Source: DATFJT01 sp965230755 (GTDB lineage Bacteria > Bacteroidota > Bacteroidia > Chitinophagales > Saprospiraceae). Taken from it: a stretch of DNA of 64,000 bases. Numbering within the stretch: position 1 is the first letter of the stretch; each line of letters opens with the position of its first letter. A program made the position numbers and the translations under genes. Under the pieces are notes generated by a model that worked only from the letters and a program-made list of their open reading frames with translations, was not told the origin of the DNA and did no database searches. This document shows positions 35,554 through 44,581 of this stretch, in pieces. The stretch is taken from positions 1 through 64,000 of the forward strand of contig CBDDLT010000019.1 in NCBI GenBank assembly GCA_965230755.1, written 5' to 3'.

Positions 35554-37328
35554 TTGAAAAGTATTTTGCAGAATCAATTATGGATTTGTTGAATTCATTT
35601 CCATTTGCCTTATCAGGTTACCAGGACCCTGATTTGGAGTATGCCAAATACTTCGATCGATTATGCTCATACCACTACCTTTTCCCAAAAACGAACTTTT
35701 TTATATCCGGATTTGCCAAGTTAAAAGAACATTATAGTTTGGCAAATACTGATATTGAAAAATGGGAAACAGAGAGTCTAAAGTATTTCTTATTTGAGGA
35801 CTTGTATTCTGGTTTGACTGAAGAAATTCTGTCACTATATATAGCGACGCTAAATTACTTTACACCAGAAAAGAGAGTTGTAAATATTATATCCAGTAAT
35901 GTGTTCAATTCGATAAACATTCAAGTTGAACTTTCCAACGAGATTAATAGTTTGAACTTTCGCTATGACAAAGGAAATCGAATTCTATTTATTAAGTTTC
36001 CAGAAGAATATTTCAATAGAGAGATTAAGATTGGCCCCGAAACGATTTCTGATCTAAATTGGCCTTCAGATTTTTTGGTAAGTAAAGACGTTGAAAATTT
36101 CGGCTCCTTTAGCATTAATAGAAAAATCGATACGGATGAAGAATATAATTCATTAATAAGTCAAGTATTTGTTACCGATTCAATGGACGAGATTAAAAAC
36201 ACCTGTTTTAAATCGAATTCAGTCCTAACGAAAGCTTTAAATAATTCGGATGTAACTTCGATAGACATAATTAGCTTTTCGTTTGCGTCAGCACTCTTGT
36301 GCAAAATATTCGATTCAAAGATTTTATACTTCGTCTCAACCGCTAACTATGATAATGGCAAATTTTCTTCATTAGGTGCAATGGGCATTGGTGTGCCAAC
36401 AAGTCGGGATGTCTCAGTCTCAGAAAGGTTATTTTACAGATTAATGGTTGATCATATTGGAGCTAATCTTGCCGTCCAAATAATGAAGAATAATAATAGA
36501 GAACTATTTTACAAAAATAAGAGGCAGATTCAGGCGAAATTATTAGGTAAATTTGATAGAGAAGTTCTTTTTCTAAATCACACGCAAGCCAGCGATTCTG
36601 CTGGCCATAAAGACATCAGCCATGGAAGTAATCCAGTTACCCAAGAACATATAAATGCTTGGCATAAATTTAGAGATAAAAATATTAATGAACTACATAA
36701 ATGCGGTTTGTCTGAGTTTATCACTCGTGTAGAACTTTTGCTTCAGCTAGGAGAAAAAGTAGATAGACACTTTTTTACCGAATTCCATGTCACAAATGAT
36801 TCATTGAAAACTAAATGCAAATTTTATACTTATGCTAAGGGAAATGATATCACAATTAGCATTAAGGGAGAAAGTAAGCCTAAAGTAGATTCATCACTAC
36901 CAGACCATTTTATCCGTTTTATTGAGAAGGATAATCAAAATCCGAGAATCCAAGAGAATTCGGAGAATAAGCCTATAGAATCTTGGACTCAGAATAATTG
37001 TGTTTTTATTCAAGTGAAATACAAGAATAATATTAATATAAGGGGGCTACATAATGGCTTATCAACTCGAACAACCAAGGGAGGGTTTGTTAAGTATCTT
37101 AGAGACCACTACGAAAGGATGCTAACTGCTGGTAATTTCTATATCTGCAAGCCCGCGATCCTGGAGCACGAATTTATTCGAGAAGAGACTTTTGTTGGTG
37201 ATTACATATTCTCTTGTTTCCATGATTTGTATAAGGACGGAGATATTGCTCGGAGTCGTGGATCCAATAGGGAGAGTGTAGAGGATATTAGTGATATTTT
37301 ATATGTTTTTGAATATAAAAGTACATAA
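35550..37328 (+). CDS. Unrecognised 592-residue protein of the accessory operon
   Basis: No family is recognised with confidence. The protein is soluble, without signal peptide or membrane segments, and rich in Asn, Lys, Ser and Phe. Near the C-terminus, GLSTRTTKGG (503-512) followed by FVKYLRDHY, GNFYI and a later FVGDYIF (about 547-553) resembles the glycine box and final strands of histidine-kinase-type (GHKL) ATPases. The N-box was not found, so this is a weak resemblance. Other His-rich spots are NHTQASDSAGHKDISHG (~345-361). It starts inside the stop of the diiron oxidase gene, and the next gene starts one base after its own stop. Two receiver-domain proteins follow, so a kinase or phospho-donor role is possible. 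Confidence 0.6.
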   Translation: MIEKYFAESIMDLLNSFPFALSGYQDPDLEYAKYFDRLCSYHYLFPKTNFFISGFAKLKEHYSLANTDIEKWETESLKYFLFEDLYSGLTEEILSLYIATLNYFTPEKRVVNIISSNVFNSINIQVELSNEINSLNFRYDKGNRILFIKFPEEYFNREIKIGPETISDLNWPSDFLVSKDVENFGSFSINRKIDTDEEYNSLISQVFVTDSMDEIKNTCFKSNSVLTKALNNSDVTSIDIISFSFASALLCKIFDSKILYFVSTANYDNGKFSSLGAMGIGVPTSRDVSVSERLFYRLMVDHIGANLAVQIMKNNNRELFYKNKRQIQAKLLGKFDREVLFLNHTQASDSAGHKDISHGSNPVTQEHINAWHKFRDKNINELHKCGLSEFITRVELLLQLGEKVDRHFFTEFHVTNDSLKTKCKFYTYAKGNDITISIKGESKPKVDSSLPDHFIRFIEKDNQNPRIQENSENKPIESWTQNNCVFIQVKYKNNINIRGLHNGLSTRTTKGGFVKYLRDHYERMLTAGNFYICKPAILEHEFIREETFVGDYIFSCFHDLYKDGDIARSRGSNRESVEDISDILYVFEYKST

Positions 37329-37329
37329 A

Positions 37330-37839
37330 ATGAAGACTTTAATTTCTATAGTTGAACAGGAATCTAAGTTCATAGAAATTGCGGATGAAATCGGAGTTAA
37401 TGTTATTGACAAGTCTGAAATTGTTAATGGTGACTTGATATTCATTCATAAAAATGATTTGTCTCTTGTTATTGAAAAGGATGATTATGGTAATGAAAGG
37501 TTTAAAAATTTAAAACCAGAAGCATGGAAAATTCTATTTGGTGGAAATGACACAAGGGCTCAAGCTATTAACTATGATGACAAGACAGTAGAATATTTGA
37601 ACCGTGAAGATTTACGAGGAAAACTCAAAGATGTAGATAATTATTTGAAGCACAACCCCTTGGTCATTGAGGATATTTACCAACTATTATTTAACACAGA
37701 CATAGAATTAGAAAGTCTGATTAAACCATATACCACATTGAGCCCGGCTGGTTTTCCTGATAATCACGGTGACCGCATGGCGAAAATCAAGGAGATCATA
37801 GAAAAACGCTATACCAAAAAGCATTCTCATAATGGTTGA
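37330..37839 (+). CDS. Hypothetical 169-residue protein of the accessory operon
   Basis: The start at ATG 37330 leaves one base after the preceding stop codon; an upstream ATG at 37291 lies inside the previous gene. The protein begins like an alpha/beta domain (MKTLISIVEQESKFIEIADE, then DLIFIHKNDLSLVIEKDDYG) and ends in a helical, lysine-rich tail. It may be a small receiver-like or regulatory domain, but no motif establishes this. Its stop overlaps the start of the next gene by eight bases. Confidence 0.6.
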   Translation: MKTLISIVEQESKFIEIADEIGVNVIDKSEIVNGDLIFIHKNDLSLVIEKDDYGNERFKNLKPEAWKILFGGNDTRAQAINYDDKTVEYLNREDLRGKLKDVDNYLKHNPLVIEDIYQLLFNTDIELESLIKPYTTLSPAGFPDNHGDRMAKIKEIIEKRYTKKHSHNG

Positions 37840-39643
37840 CAATAACATAAAAGATCAGAGATACCGACCACAGATCATAAATAACAGGATTATTGCAATT
37901 AAGAGTAGCGAGAAAGAAGAAGAAAAACCTCGGGCAGTTGTTTTTTGGGAAGAAATCAATAGTCCTAGTTACACCTTTGATTATAACCAAGTTTTTCTAA
38001 TAGAAGTTGGCTGTCAACTTTATCCTGACTATCACATTCCTGATTTCGGTGGCATCCACATCTTCCTCAAACTCCTACAGCACTATAATAATCAAAGTGA
38101 CAGTCTTAATAAGTCTTTCAATGTGGTTCTGTACTCGGTACTATCTAAGAAACAGATTTTAGCCATTCGACCCGAACATCAAGTGCTTAATCTCCCCAGC
38201 ACTAAGTTCATCCACAAAGTGGAAGGCATGGACTTTGAAGATGAGTTAAAAAAAGTACTGGAAAATGAGGAAAGACCTGGATACAATTTGGCAGCTGATA
38301 ACCTACTAAGAGGATTCTTGTTATGCAACAAGGAGCGGATAAAAATCCCTGAAGGAAAAAAGCTGATGATCATAGATGATTTCTATGAAGAATACGAGTG
38401 GGTGTACGAGCATATATTTGAAAACTTTAAGAAGCAGGTTGTTACACCAAACGTAGAAGTCCTTGTAAAGGCCCGAGAAGGTAATGCAAGTAAAGAAGAA
38501 GCAATCAATTCTATAATAAGTTCAGTAAATGAACACAAACCTGATTATGTCATATCTGACCTATACATCTGTGAACGCCATAAGGATACTGTTTCTTACA
38601 AGGACATAGATAAGGTAGAGGAAATATCTGGTGTTTCTTTATTAAAGAAATTGAAGAATGAATATCCTTGGCTACCTTATATGATGTTTACAACCAGCAA
38701 CAAGATCTGGAACTATGAAGTCCTGAAAGAAAATGGAGCTTGGTCTTGGGTTGTCAAGGATACACGTGTAAATCTGTCTAATACACAGTTAACAGAAACT
38801 TTTACAGTATACAAAAATAAGGTTGAGCAACTAATGAATCCAGAATGGCAATTTGCAAGGTCATTGTGGATAAAAGTAAAAGTTCACTTAGAACATGCCT
38901 TACCCAAAAAGTTAAAAGTTGCTAAAATGTCCTTAGAGCAATGTAAAAACAGAAAGACAAAAGAATACGAACAAATAAAAAGGATAAAATGGAAGCTTGA
39001 GCAAGAAAGAAATGACATTCAGCATGTCTTTTCATGCCTGAAGCGTGTACAAAAAGTGTATGCATCGTCAAGATATTTTTTCGAATTGACAAGTAATTAT
39101 GACAATGACTTGAAGAATGAAGTTCAAAATATGATGATTTCCCTCGGCGATATATGTGAGCATCAATCTTGGCACTTTCAAAGCAACAAACCGAAAAAAA
39201 TAAATCACATAGGCTGTTTTCTTTATTCTTTACGATCGTATTATGCACATTCGAGCAAAAAGATTTTTGCTCCATTGGAGAGCGTTTTATTGGCCATTGA
39301 CTTAATAATGCATGCATTAACAAAAAATGATTATTTGCCACAGCTTTGTGAAGAAGATATAGAGAACTTTACCAAATACGCAACAGAAAGAAATATAGAT
39401 AGCCTTGACGAACTTAAATTGAACAATGTTGCAATTCCAAAAATTGACTCGAAAAAAGATCATACTGACCTCGCACATTTTGTTAGCTTTAAATTAAGAA
39501 GCGATAAAAGAGGCTTTTACTACAACGGTGATTTATTATGTAAAATCTTGTCTGGAATTAAAAATAGAAATGCAAATAATTATTTGATCCCTAGCAAGGA
39601 CCGAAAGGCCACGGCTGACTTTAAAGAGTATTTTGAAAAATGA
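37832..39643 (+). CDS. Response-regulator-like protein with receiver domain and HEPN-like motif
   Basis: The 603-residue protein has three visible parts. Residues ~50-145 look like a degenerate receiver (VFLIEVG ... DFGGIHIFLKLLQ ... FNVVLYSVLS). Residues ~175-320 form a canonical CheY-like receiver: acidic pair Asp182/Asp183 in MIIDDF, phospho-acceptor Asp243 in VISDLYI, Thr287/Thr288 in MFTTSN and Lys309 in WVVKD. From ~330 to 500 the sequence is helical and coiled-coil-like and contains LRSYYAHSS with Arg468 and His473, the R-x4-H arrangement of HEPN ribonucleases. No DNA-binding helix-turn-helix is evident. It would be an output protein of phospho-signalling; the RNase idea is inference. 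Confidence 0.7.
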   Translation: MVDNNIKDQRYRPQIINNRIIAIKSSEKEEEKPRAVVFWEEINSPSYTFDYNQVFLIEVGCQLYPDYHIPDFGGIHIFLKLLQHYNNQSDSLNKSFNVVLYSVLSKKQILAIRPEHQVLNLPSTKFIHKVEGMDFEDELKKVLENEERPGYNLAADNLLRGFLLCNKERIKIPEGKKLMIIDDFYEEYEWVYEHIFENFKKQVVTPNVEVLVKAREGNASKEEAINSIISSVNEHKPDYVISDLYICERHKDTVSYKDIDKVEEISGVSLLKKLKNEYPWLPYMMFTTSNKIWNYEVLKENGAWSWVVKDTRVNLSNTQLTETFTVYKNKVEQLMNPEWQFARSLWIKVKVHLEHALPKKLKVAKMSLEQCKNRKTKEYEQIKRIKWKLEQERNDIQHVFSCLKRVQKVYASSRYFFELTSNYDNDLKNEVQNMMISLGDICEHQSWHFQSNKPKKINHIGCFLYSLRSYYAHSSKKIFAPLESVLLAIDLIMHALTKNDYLPQLCEEDIENFTKYATERNIDSLDELKLNNVAIPKIDSKKDHTDLAHFVSFKLRSDKRGFYYNGDLLCKILSGIKNRNANNYLIPSKDRKATADFKEYFEK

Positions 39644-41148
39644 GCCATTTCGCAGTAATAAACAATATCCATCCTGAAATTCCGGATTTGTCAGTGGTAG
39701 AATCAATTCTTATACAGATAGAGTACACCGATTCTAAAAAATTTAGAATATCTCAACATTATGGATTGGATTTAGTAAGAGAATTGAGAACAAAGCATGG
39801 GTTCAAAAATCCTATTTGTGTTTATAGTCCATTGCCGGAGCGGTATTTTCAGTATATGCTGGATGAAGATCCGGTTAAGTATGCCGCATTCAATGATCCG
39901 GCTGTCATATTCAGACAACAGCCAGTTGAACCTAAGGAGTTAGAAAAGGCATTCAAAAAAATAAACCCGATAACAGATGCTGGGTTAGCTGATGTATGTG
40001 AGATGCTCTATAATAGGAGCGGCTATGTCATTGACAAGTTGACTCATGATCTGAAATATCAATCCGATCTAACTAAAATAAGAAACGAATTTAAGGATTT
40101 GTTTAACGATCAGGAATTGACCCAGATTGATTTTGAAGCAAGATATTCAGATTTGATTAAGGCTCAAAAGAAAGATGAGGTCGCATTTTTAAAATTTAAA
40201 TCCGTATTTATCAATATTTGCGTCAATGCGATGTCGAGTAAGCTGATTGACAATCCTGAGAAACTTGAGCTTGAGAAAAAGTATACCATTGTCATGGTCG
40301 AAGACGATCCACTTTACATGGATGAGTTGAAAAAGAGGCTTGGACCTTATTTTAATCTCAAACCATGTACTACTTCTGCTAAAGCAATTAACACGTTGAG
40401 CAGAGATACCTCCAACAATATTTTGGCAGTTGTATCGGATTGGCGGCTATATGAGGAAGGCGGTAAGAAATGGCAAAACAAACAAGGTTACGACGTACTT
40501 GCTGAATCTGCGAAAAAAGGGTTTTACTCTCGGTTTGCATTGACCTCCTTGAATGATAAAAATGTACATCAGATCAGGAACCGAATGTCGATCGAATTTG
40601 AATTAGTTAAGAAAGATTATTTGTTGACGGATGATGATTGGGAAAACCTCATTTTAAAGTTAAATCAAGCGTGCGAAGATATTCTTGAAATATTGGGTAG
40701 TATTCCTGATGGAGCCAAAGAGTGGATAAAATATAGAGACGAATATCTTTGTAAAAGATCAACAACTAATTGGAGTTCGTATGAATCGGAGATAACTAGT
40801 CAAGCCAACGGTGTAATTCATGATTTTTTGCGACTCGAAGCCAAACAAAGTCTTTATTACTTACATTACATTGGTGAATTTGGAGGACTCGATAATTTGT
40901 TGGTTCTTAGAAGAATTGCCTTTGCTCTGTGGTTTAAAAATAGCGACACAAACAAAGATCGTCAACTGAAAAGGGAGACCGAGACACCTTGGCTTGTATT
41001 TCAGAAAATGAATTCATTTCACGATAAGTTGAATAACAACAACAAGAATGGTTTCTTTCGCAAACTATGCATTTTAGCCAATAACATACACGCCTGTATA
41101 TTGCCTGAAGAAAAGGTATGGCTCAAAGGTCATGGTCTTTTAGATTAA
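39640..41148 (+). CDS. Response-regulator-like protein with central receiver domain
   Basis: A 502-residue protein resembling its upstream neighbour in layout. An N-terminal degenerate receiver-like domain (~18-108: ESILIQIEYT, YGLDLVRELR, PICVYSPLPERYF) is followed by a helical linker with LTHDLKYQ (His136) and a canonical receiver (~213-330). The receiver has Glu221, Asp222 and Asp223 in MVEDDP, phospho-acceptor Asp267 in VVSDWRL, Thr302 in ALTSLND and Lys324/Lys325 in ELVKKD. Residues 340-502 are helical with no recognised output domain. It is the last gene of the operon, starts inside the previous stop, and its 3' end overlaps a convergent gene by 26 bases. Confidence 0.7.
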   Translation: MSHFAVINNIHPEIPDLSVVESILIQIEYTDSKKFRISQHYGLDLVRELRTKHGFKNPICVYSPLPERYFQYMLDEDPVKYAAFNDPAVIFRQQPVEPKELEKAFKKINPITDAGLADVCEMLYNRSGYVIDKLTHDLKYQSDLTKIRNEFKDLFNDQELTQIDFEARYSDLIKAQKKDEVAFLKFKSVFINICVNAMSSKLIDNPEKLELEKKYTIVMVEDDPLYMDELKKRLGPYFNLKPCTTSAKAINTLSRDTSNNILAVVSDWRLYEEGGKKWQNKQGYDVLAESAKKGFYSRFALTSLNDKNVHQIRNRMSIEFELVKKDYLLTDDDWENLILKLNQACEDILEILGSIPDGAKEWIKYRDEYLCKRSTTNWSSYESEITSQANGVIHDFLRLEAKQSLYYLHYIGEFGGLDNLLVLRRIAFALWFKNSDTNKDRQLKRETETPWLVFQKMNSFHDKLNNNNKNGFFRKLCILANNIHACILPEEKVWLKGHGLLD

Positions 41149-41596
41149 ACGGCATTAATGATAGATATGAACATAGGACAGAGCCTATTAGCATATACAG
41201 CCCATTTTCTATTTGGATTATCAAGACTTCCACATTGTATGCAACTAGCAAAAGTAAGCTCACTAAGAAGATATCTACGAATACAAGTCTTTTGATCCCG
41301 TCCAATTTATTGAAATGAACATTCTTAAAATGTCGAAGGAAATCGAGCAGATATTTTATTCCAGGTAATACCATAATCAAGATTACCAAGCATACTGCCA
41401 ATAGCTGATTCTCTGATTGCCATAGATCGCTTATGGATTTCATGTAGCTAATCTCTACCCAATCAGAACTGCGTTCAATAGTAGTGATCAAAATATCAAA
41501 CTCAATACTGGTTTTCATTCTGAATAAAGGAAAAATGGAAAGCGGGACAGTCACTAACCACAAAATGAATGAAATTATATTTAGTAATATTTTCAT
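41123..41596 (-). CDS. Hypothetical four-helix membrane protein
   Basis: A 157-residue protein with four hydrophobic segments (about 5-25, 65-85, 105-125 and 130-150) and an extracytoplasmic or cytoplasmic loop containing SSDWVEISYMKSISDLWQSE. No family is recognised. It is the last gene of a six-gene minus-strand cluster and lies 13 bases from the preceding gene. Its 3' end overlaps the convergent receiver-protein gene. Confidence 0.6.
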   Translation of the reverse strand: MKILLNIISFILWLVTVPLSIFPLFRMKTSIEFDILITTIERSSDWVEISYMKSISDLWQSENQLLAVCLVILIMVLPGIKYLLDFLRHFKNVHFNKLDGIKRLVFVDIFLVSLLLLVAYNVEVLIIQIENGLYMLIGSVLCSYLSLMPFNLKDHDL

Positions 41597-41609
41597 ACTT
41601 AATCAGAGA

Positions 41610-42209
41610 TTATAAGCAAATATTGTTAACCAATATCCCGAAATGTGATTTGAAGTATTCAAGGGAGGTGCGATTCTCAAATTTTATACACCAATTATGA
41701 CTGAGAGTATTACGTCTGTTGTTTTTCTCTGTCATCACAAAAGGAATATTATTTGACCCCAGTATAATGTTGCAATCATACTGATACATTTCCAAATCAC
41801 TCACATCAATGCGAATGGTGAAATGATTGTAATACTGTACTGGATTATTCAAAATCTCTGAAACTAGTAAGTGCTCTCTTGTATCGAGATCTTGATGAAT
41901 AATTAGATTTCTGTTGTGACCATACGCCGCGCCGAAATGAAAAGTCAATGTTGGATCACTAGTATATCTAGGGTCAGCAAAAGTCAGTTGCCCTAATCCA
42001 TGGTTGATCATGGCTTCAATGACTTTCACATGCTTGTTTCCAAGATGTACAGGGCCAGACTGAGATCTACTTCGAATAATATCAGACCAACGGTTCCTTC
42101 GCCATCCAAACTTGACGAGTTTCCCAGATACGGGATCGGCTATTGTATCTATTTTGGTCAAAGATTCTACTTCTGTCCAAGGTATCGGGGATAAACTATT
42201 GTTTTGCAT
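41610..42209 (-). CDS. Hypothetical 199-residue protein
   Basis: A soluble protein with no recognised domain. It has a basic N-terminal region (KFGWRRNRWSDIIRSRSQSG) and a mixed alpha/beta centre with several His residues (TFHFGAAYGHNRNLIIHQDL). No signal peptide is present. The gene begins one base after the stop of the preceding small gene, which supports it being real and co-transcribed. Confidence 0.5.
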   Translation of the reverse strand: MQNNSLSPIPWTEVESLTKIDTIADPVSGKLVKFGWRRNRWSDIIRSRSQSGPVHLGNKHVKVIEAMINHGLGQLTFADPRYTSDPTLTFHFGAAYGHNRNLIIHQDLDTREHLLVSEILNNPVQYYNHFTIRIDVSDLEMYQYDCNIILGSNNIPFVMTEKNNRRNTLSHNWCIKFENRTSLEYFKSHFGILVNNICL

Positions 42210-42210
42210 T

Positions 42211-42447
42211 CTATGCAGTTTTAGATTTAAAAAATGTAGTTAAGTAAATGGAAGAACTGGAAGTTTGAGCATCAGATAAGTATTGATTGCCTCTCTTCCC
42301 ATCTTCAAATCCCTGTTGATAAGCTTTACATTCCTCATCAAGATGAAAGAGTTTGGTCTTCTCGGACAGCCGAAAGAAGTCACGGTTGGTAATTTTTGAA
42401 GCTAGCCCATCAGTATAACCTTTATAATATGATTGTGAATTTCGCAT
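42211..42447 (-). CDS. Small hypothetical protein (78 residues)
   Basis: A short, polar protein with two similar Gly/Tyr/Gln-containing segments, YYKGYTDGLASK near the start and AYQQGFEDGKRGNQYL near residue 42-57. These look like a duplicated Y-x(2)-G-[YF]-x-D-G motif. It is retained because of the tight spacing to the downstream gene and a normal ATG; its function is unknown. Confidence 0.5.
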   Translation of the reverse strand: MRNSQSYYKGYTDGLASKITNRDFFRLSEKTKLFHLDEECKAYQQGFEDGKRGNQYLSDAQTSSSSIYLTTFFKSKTA

Positions 42448-42497
42448 ATTGTTATTTTTCTAATTAATTAAAAAACTTACATCATCAAGGCGTGTGC

Positions 42498-43229
42498 TCA
42501 CTCCAGTTGAACACTGCTGCCGAAAGAAACTTTTGCTTTTCTCGACTTAAATAACTCAATCCAAAAGTGAGTAGCGCTTGATATATTCCTATCGTTTTCA
42601 CTATCTCTAAAACTGATGAATTGAATCTCAACAAAAGACATATCATCGGATAACTTACAAAAGGAATCCTTAGACAACTTGGCCAGTGTTTTATCAATAT
42701 CGATCTGATTGCCGGATCGATAGAATGACGTTGAATTATGCTCTAGCATATCAGAGAAAATAAATATCCTTAGAGGTCTCTTGTCAGCACTGCGTTTGGC
42801 TATTTCCTGACACAGAGGCTCGTAGATCCTTGTGTACTGGTAAGGTGGCTCAGCTAGTGCAACAACCTTTTTAATTGACTCTCTAAGATTATTGGCAAAT
42901 TGCGGCTTAACCTGGCGGTTGATCTGAACGTCGGTCATTTTAGATTCAATGGCATGGAACCCAATCTTATAACCTCTGTTGTTTCCAAGATCGTTAAGAG
43001 GATAGACCTCACAACTAATCCCATGGCAGGAGGAGAATCCATCCTCCTTTTCAAAATAATGTAGCAGCCGTTTGAATTCAATCGGCAAATACTTGGTTAA
43101 GGCTTCCAATTGATCGTGATCGGTAACATCCAGATAAATCAGATAGTCCTGTATAACCTTCTCACTACATTGTGAGAAGGCATTCAGATTCAAAAATAGA
43201 AAGCTGATAATTAATAGAAGTAAACGCAT
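42498..43229 (-). CDS. Exported VWA-like hypothetical protein
   Basis: A 243-residue protein with a signal peptide ending at NAFSQ. Residues ~145-240 look like half of a von Willebrand factor A-type fold: RPLRIFIFSDMLEHNSTSFY (a DxxxxxS metal-site-like segment), then a beta strand FVEIQFISF and a final ATHFWIELFKSRKAKVSF. The N-terminal half contains a CHGISCEVYPL cysteine pair. It starts three bases after the upstream membrane-protein gene, so the two are probably co-translated. A role in an envelope-located complex with that protein is inferred. Confidence 0.6.
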   Translation of the reverse strand: MRLLLLIISFLFLNLNAFSQCSEKVIQDYLIYLDVTDHDQLEALTKYLPIEFKRLLHYFEKEDGFSSCHGISCEVYPLNDLGNNRGYKIGFHAIESKMTDVQINRQVKPQFANNLRESIKKVVALAEPPYQYTRIYEPLCQEIAKRSADKRPLRIFIFSDMLEHNSTSFYRSGNQIDIDKTLAKLSKDSFCKLSDDMSFVEIQFISFRDSENDRNISSATHFWIELFKSRKAKVSFGSSVQLE

Positions 43230-43232
43230 GGC

Positions 43233-44576
43233 TTATGATTTAAAGAATTTAAGAATATTGTTTTCACGAGGATCAATTCGATCCAATTCAAAGTGAAGAG
43301 GGCTGGTAAAAATTCCATCTCCTCCGTCCTTACGGTTTTTGAGATTTAGATCGCGGTATTCACTGGAAATGATTCGGACCTTGTCTTCTACAATCGTCTG
43401 ACCATTATTGATATCGGTCACAATTTGATTATACAGGCCAAGAGCCTCCTCATATTGAGTAACCCTCTCTTTGACTTCATCAGTCAGAAGATGTGAATTA
43501 CCAGCCACCCGAATTTTAGCCTCATCGATAAGTGCAGATTTTTCGGATTTCGCTATCAGGATTTTTGCCTCCAATGCCGGAACCTTAACGTGCACCTCTT
43601 TCCAGCTATGTTCAAACGAACTATGAGTATCGTGAGCAAAATAGCTGACCAGAGTTCCTATGAGTAACATGGCAAAATTAATAGCAAAAAATATCCAGAA
43701 AGAAGCATCCTGCAGTGCTGCTGAATAATCGATACTCGAAACTGTTTCCACAATATTGCTCGTGCTATTAAAATCAAACATTCCGTCACTGGATTGATCC
43801 GCTGACTGTACAGCATGCCATCGTAAAATTGATCCAGTAAAAGCAATGACAATCACCAATAACAGTAGGACATACTGAAAAATCTGTGCCTTTAGAGGCT
43901 TATTTGCACGTCGAAGTAATTGGCCAAGGAAATGACAAACGAAAGCAACTACAACTGTTATGGAGAGGGCAACAATTATAACAGCATAGCGATCCAAATT
44001 CATCTGCTCAAGGAAGAACCGTATAAACTCGAATTCAAAAAGGCCGAATAGCATAATAACAAACCAAAGCAGCCAGGGCTTCTTGATGAATAAAGGCCAG
44101 CCGTTTGTTTGCCCTGTAGGACGGTTGCACTTTGACTTTTCAAGGTTGAAACTGGTATGGATACTCTGTATGCTTGATCTCAAAGAATCAATAATACTAT
44201 CCTTGATCTCAATTTTACTATAAAGATCAGCAACCAATCTACTACACTCTTTATAGTAATCAGATTGCTTGATGTCTTGCGCTATGGCATCAATAGCACC
44301 GCTGAGATCACTGACTATGGATAGTGATTTCGCAAATAACTGGTGATATAAAGACCTGAATGAACTAACCAATTGTTCCTCAAAACGTGCAGATTCGTTT
44401 CGCTTGGGAACGTTTAGCTTGCCGTCATCGGGTCCGCGGACACCAACTTTTGAAAGTTGATCCGTAAATAAATCGCCGATCAATTTTAATGGATCAGAAA
44501 CCGGATGAATAATGTGCTCACGTACGTACGTACGGGCAAGTGTCAATAATGCGATAAGTTGAGTAAGATTTAGCAT
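43233..44576 (-). CDS. Coiled-coil membrane protein
   Basis: A 447-residue inner-membrane protein of unknown family. The N-terminal third (~60-155) is predicted coiled coil (heptad-like SSFRSLYHQLFAKSLSIVSD). Four hydrophobic segments lie at about 170-192, 203-222, 234-255 and 291-312. The C-terminal region (~320-420) is again helical (AKILIAKSEKSALIDEAKIR). The layout suggests a membrane scaffold. It sits between a secreted metalloprotease gene and a VWA-like gene, with 5- and 3-base gaps. Confidence 0.6.
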   Translation of the reverse strand: MLNLTQLIALLTLARTYVREHIIHPVSDPLKLIGDLFTDQLSKVGVRGPDDGKLNVPKRNESARFEEQLVSSFRSLYHQLFAKSLSIVSDLSGAIDAIAQDIKQSDYYKECSRLVADLYSKIEIKDSIIDSLRSSIQSIHTSFNLEKSKCNRPTGQTNGWPLFIKKPWLLWFVIMLFGLFEFEFIRFFLEQMNLDRYAVIIVALSITVVVAFVCHFLGQLLRRANKPLKAQIFQYVLLLLVIVIAFTGSILRWHAVQSADQSSDGMFDFNSTSNIVETVSSIDYSAALQDASFWIFFAINFAMLLIGTLVSYFAHDTHSSFEHSWKEVHVKVPALEAKILIAKSEKSALIDEAKIRVAGNSHLLTDEVKERVTQYEEALGLYNQIVTDINNGQTIVEDKVRIISSEYRDLNLKNRKDGGDGIFTSPLHFELDRIDPRENNILKFFKS

Positions 44577-44581
44577 GCTAA

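Noticed and set aside
44519..44534. CGTA tandem tract near the start of the coiled-coil membrane protein gene
   Set aside because: It lies within a normal coding stretch (residues RTYVR) and is too short to count as a functional repeat.
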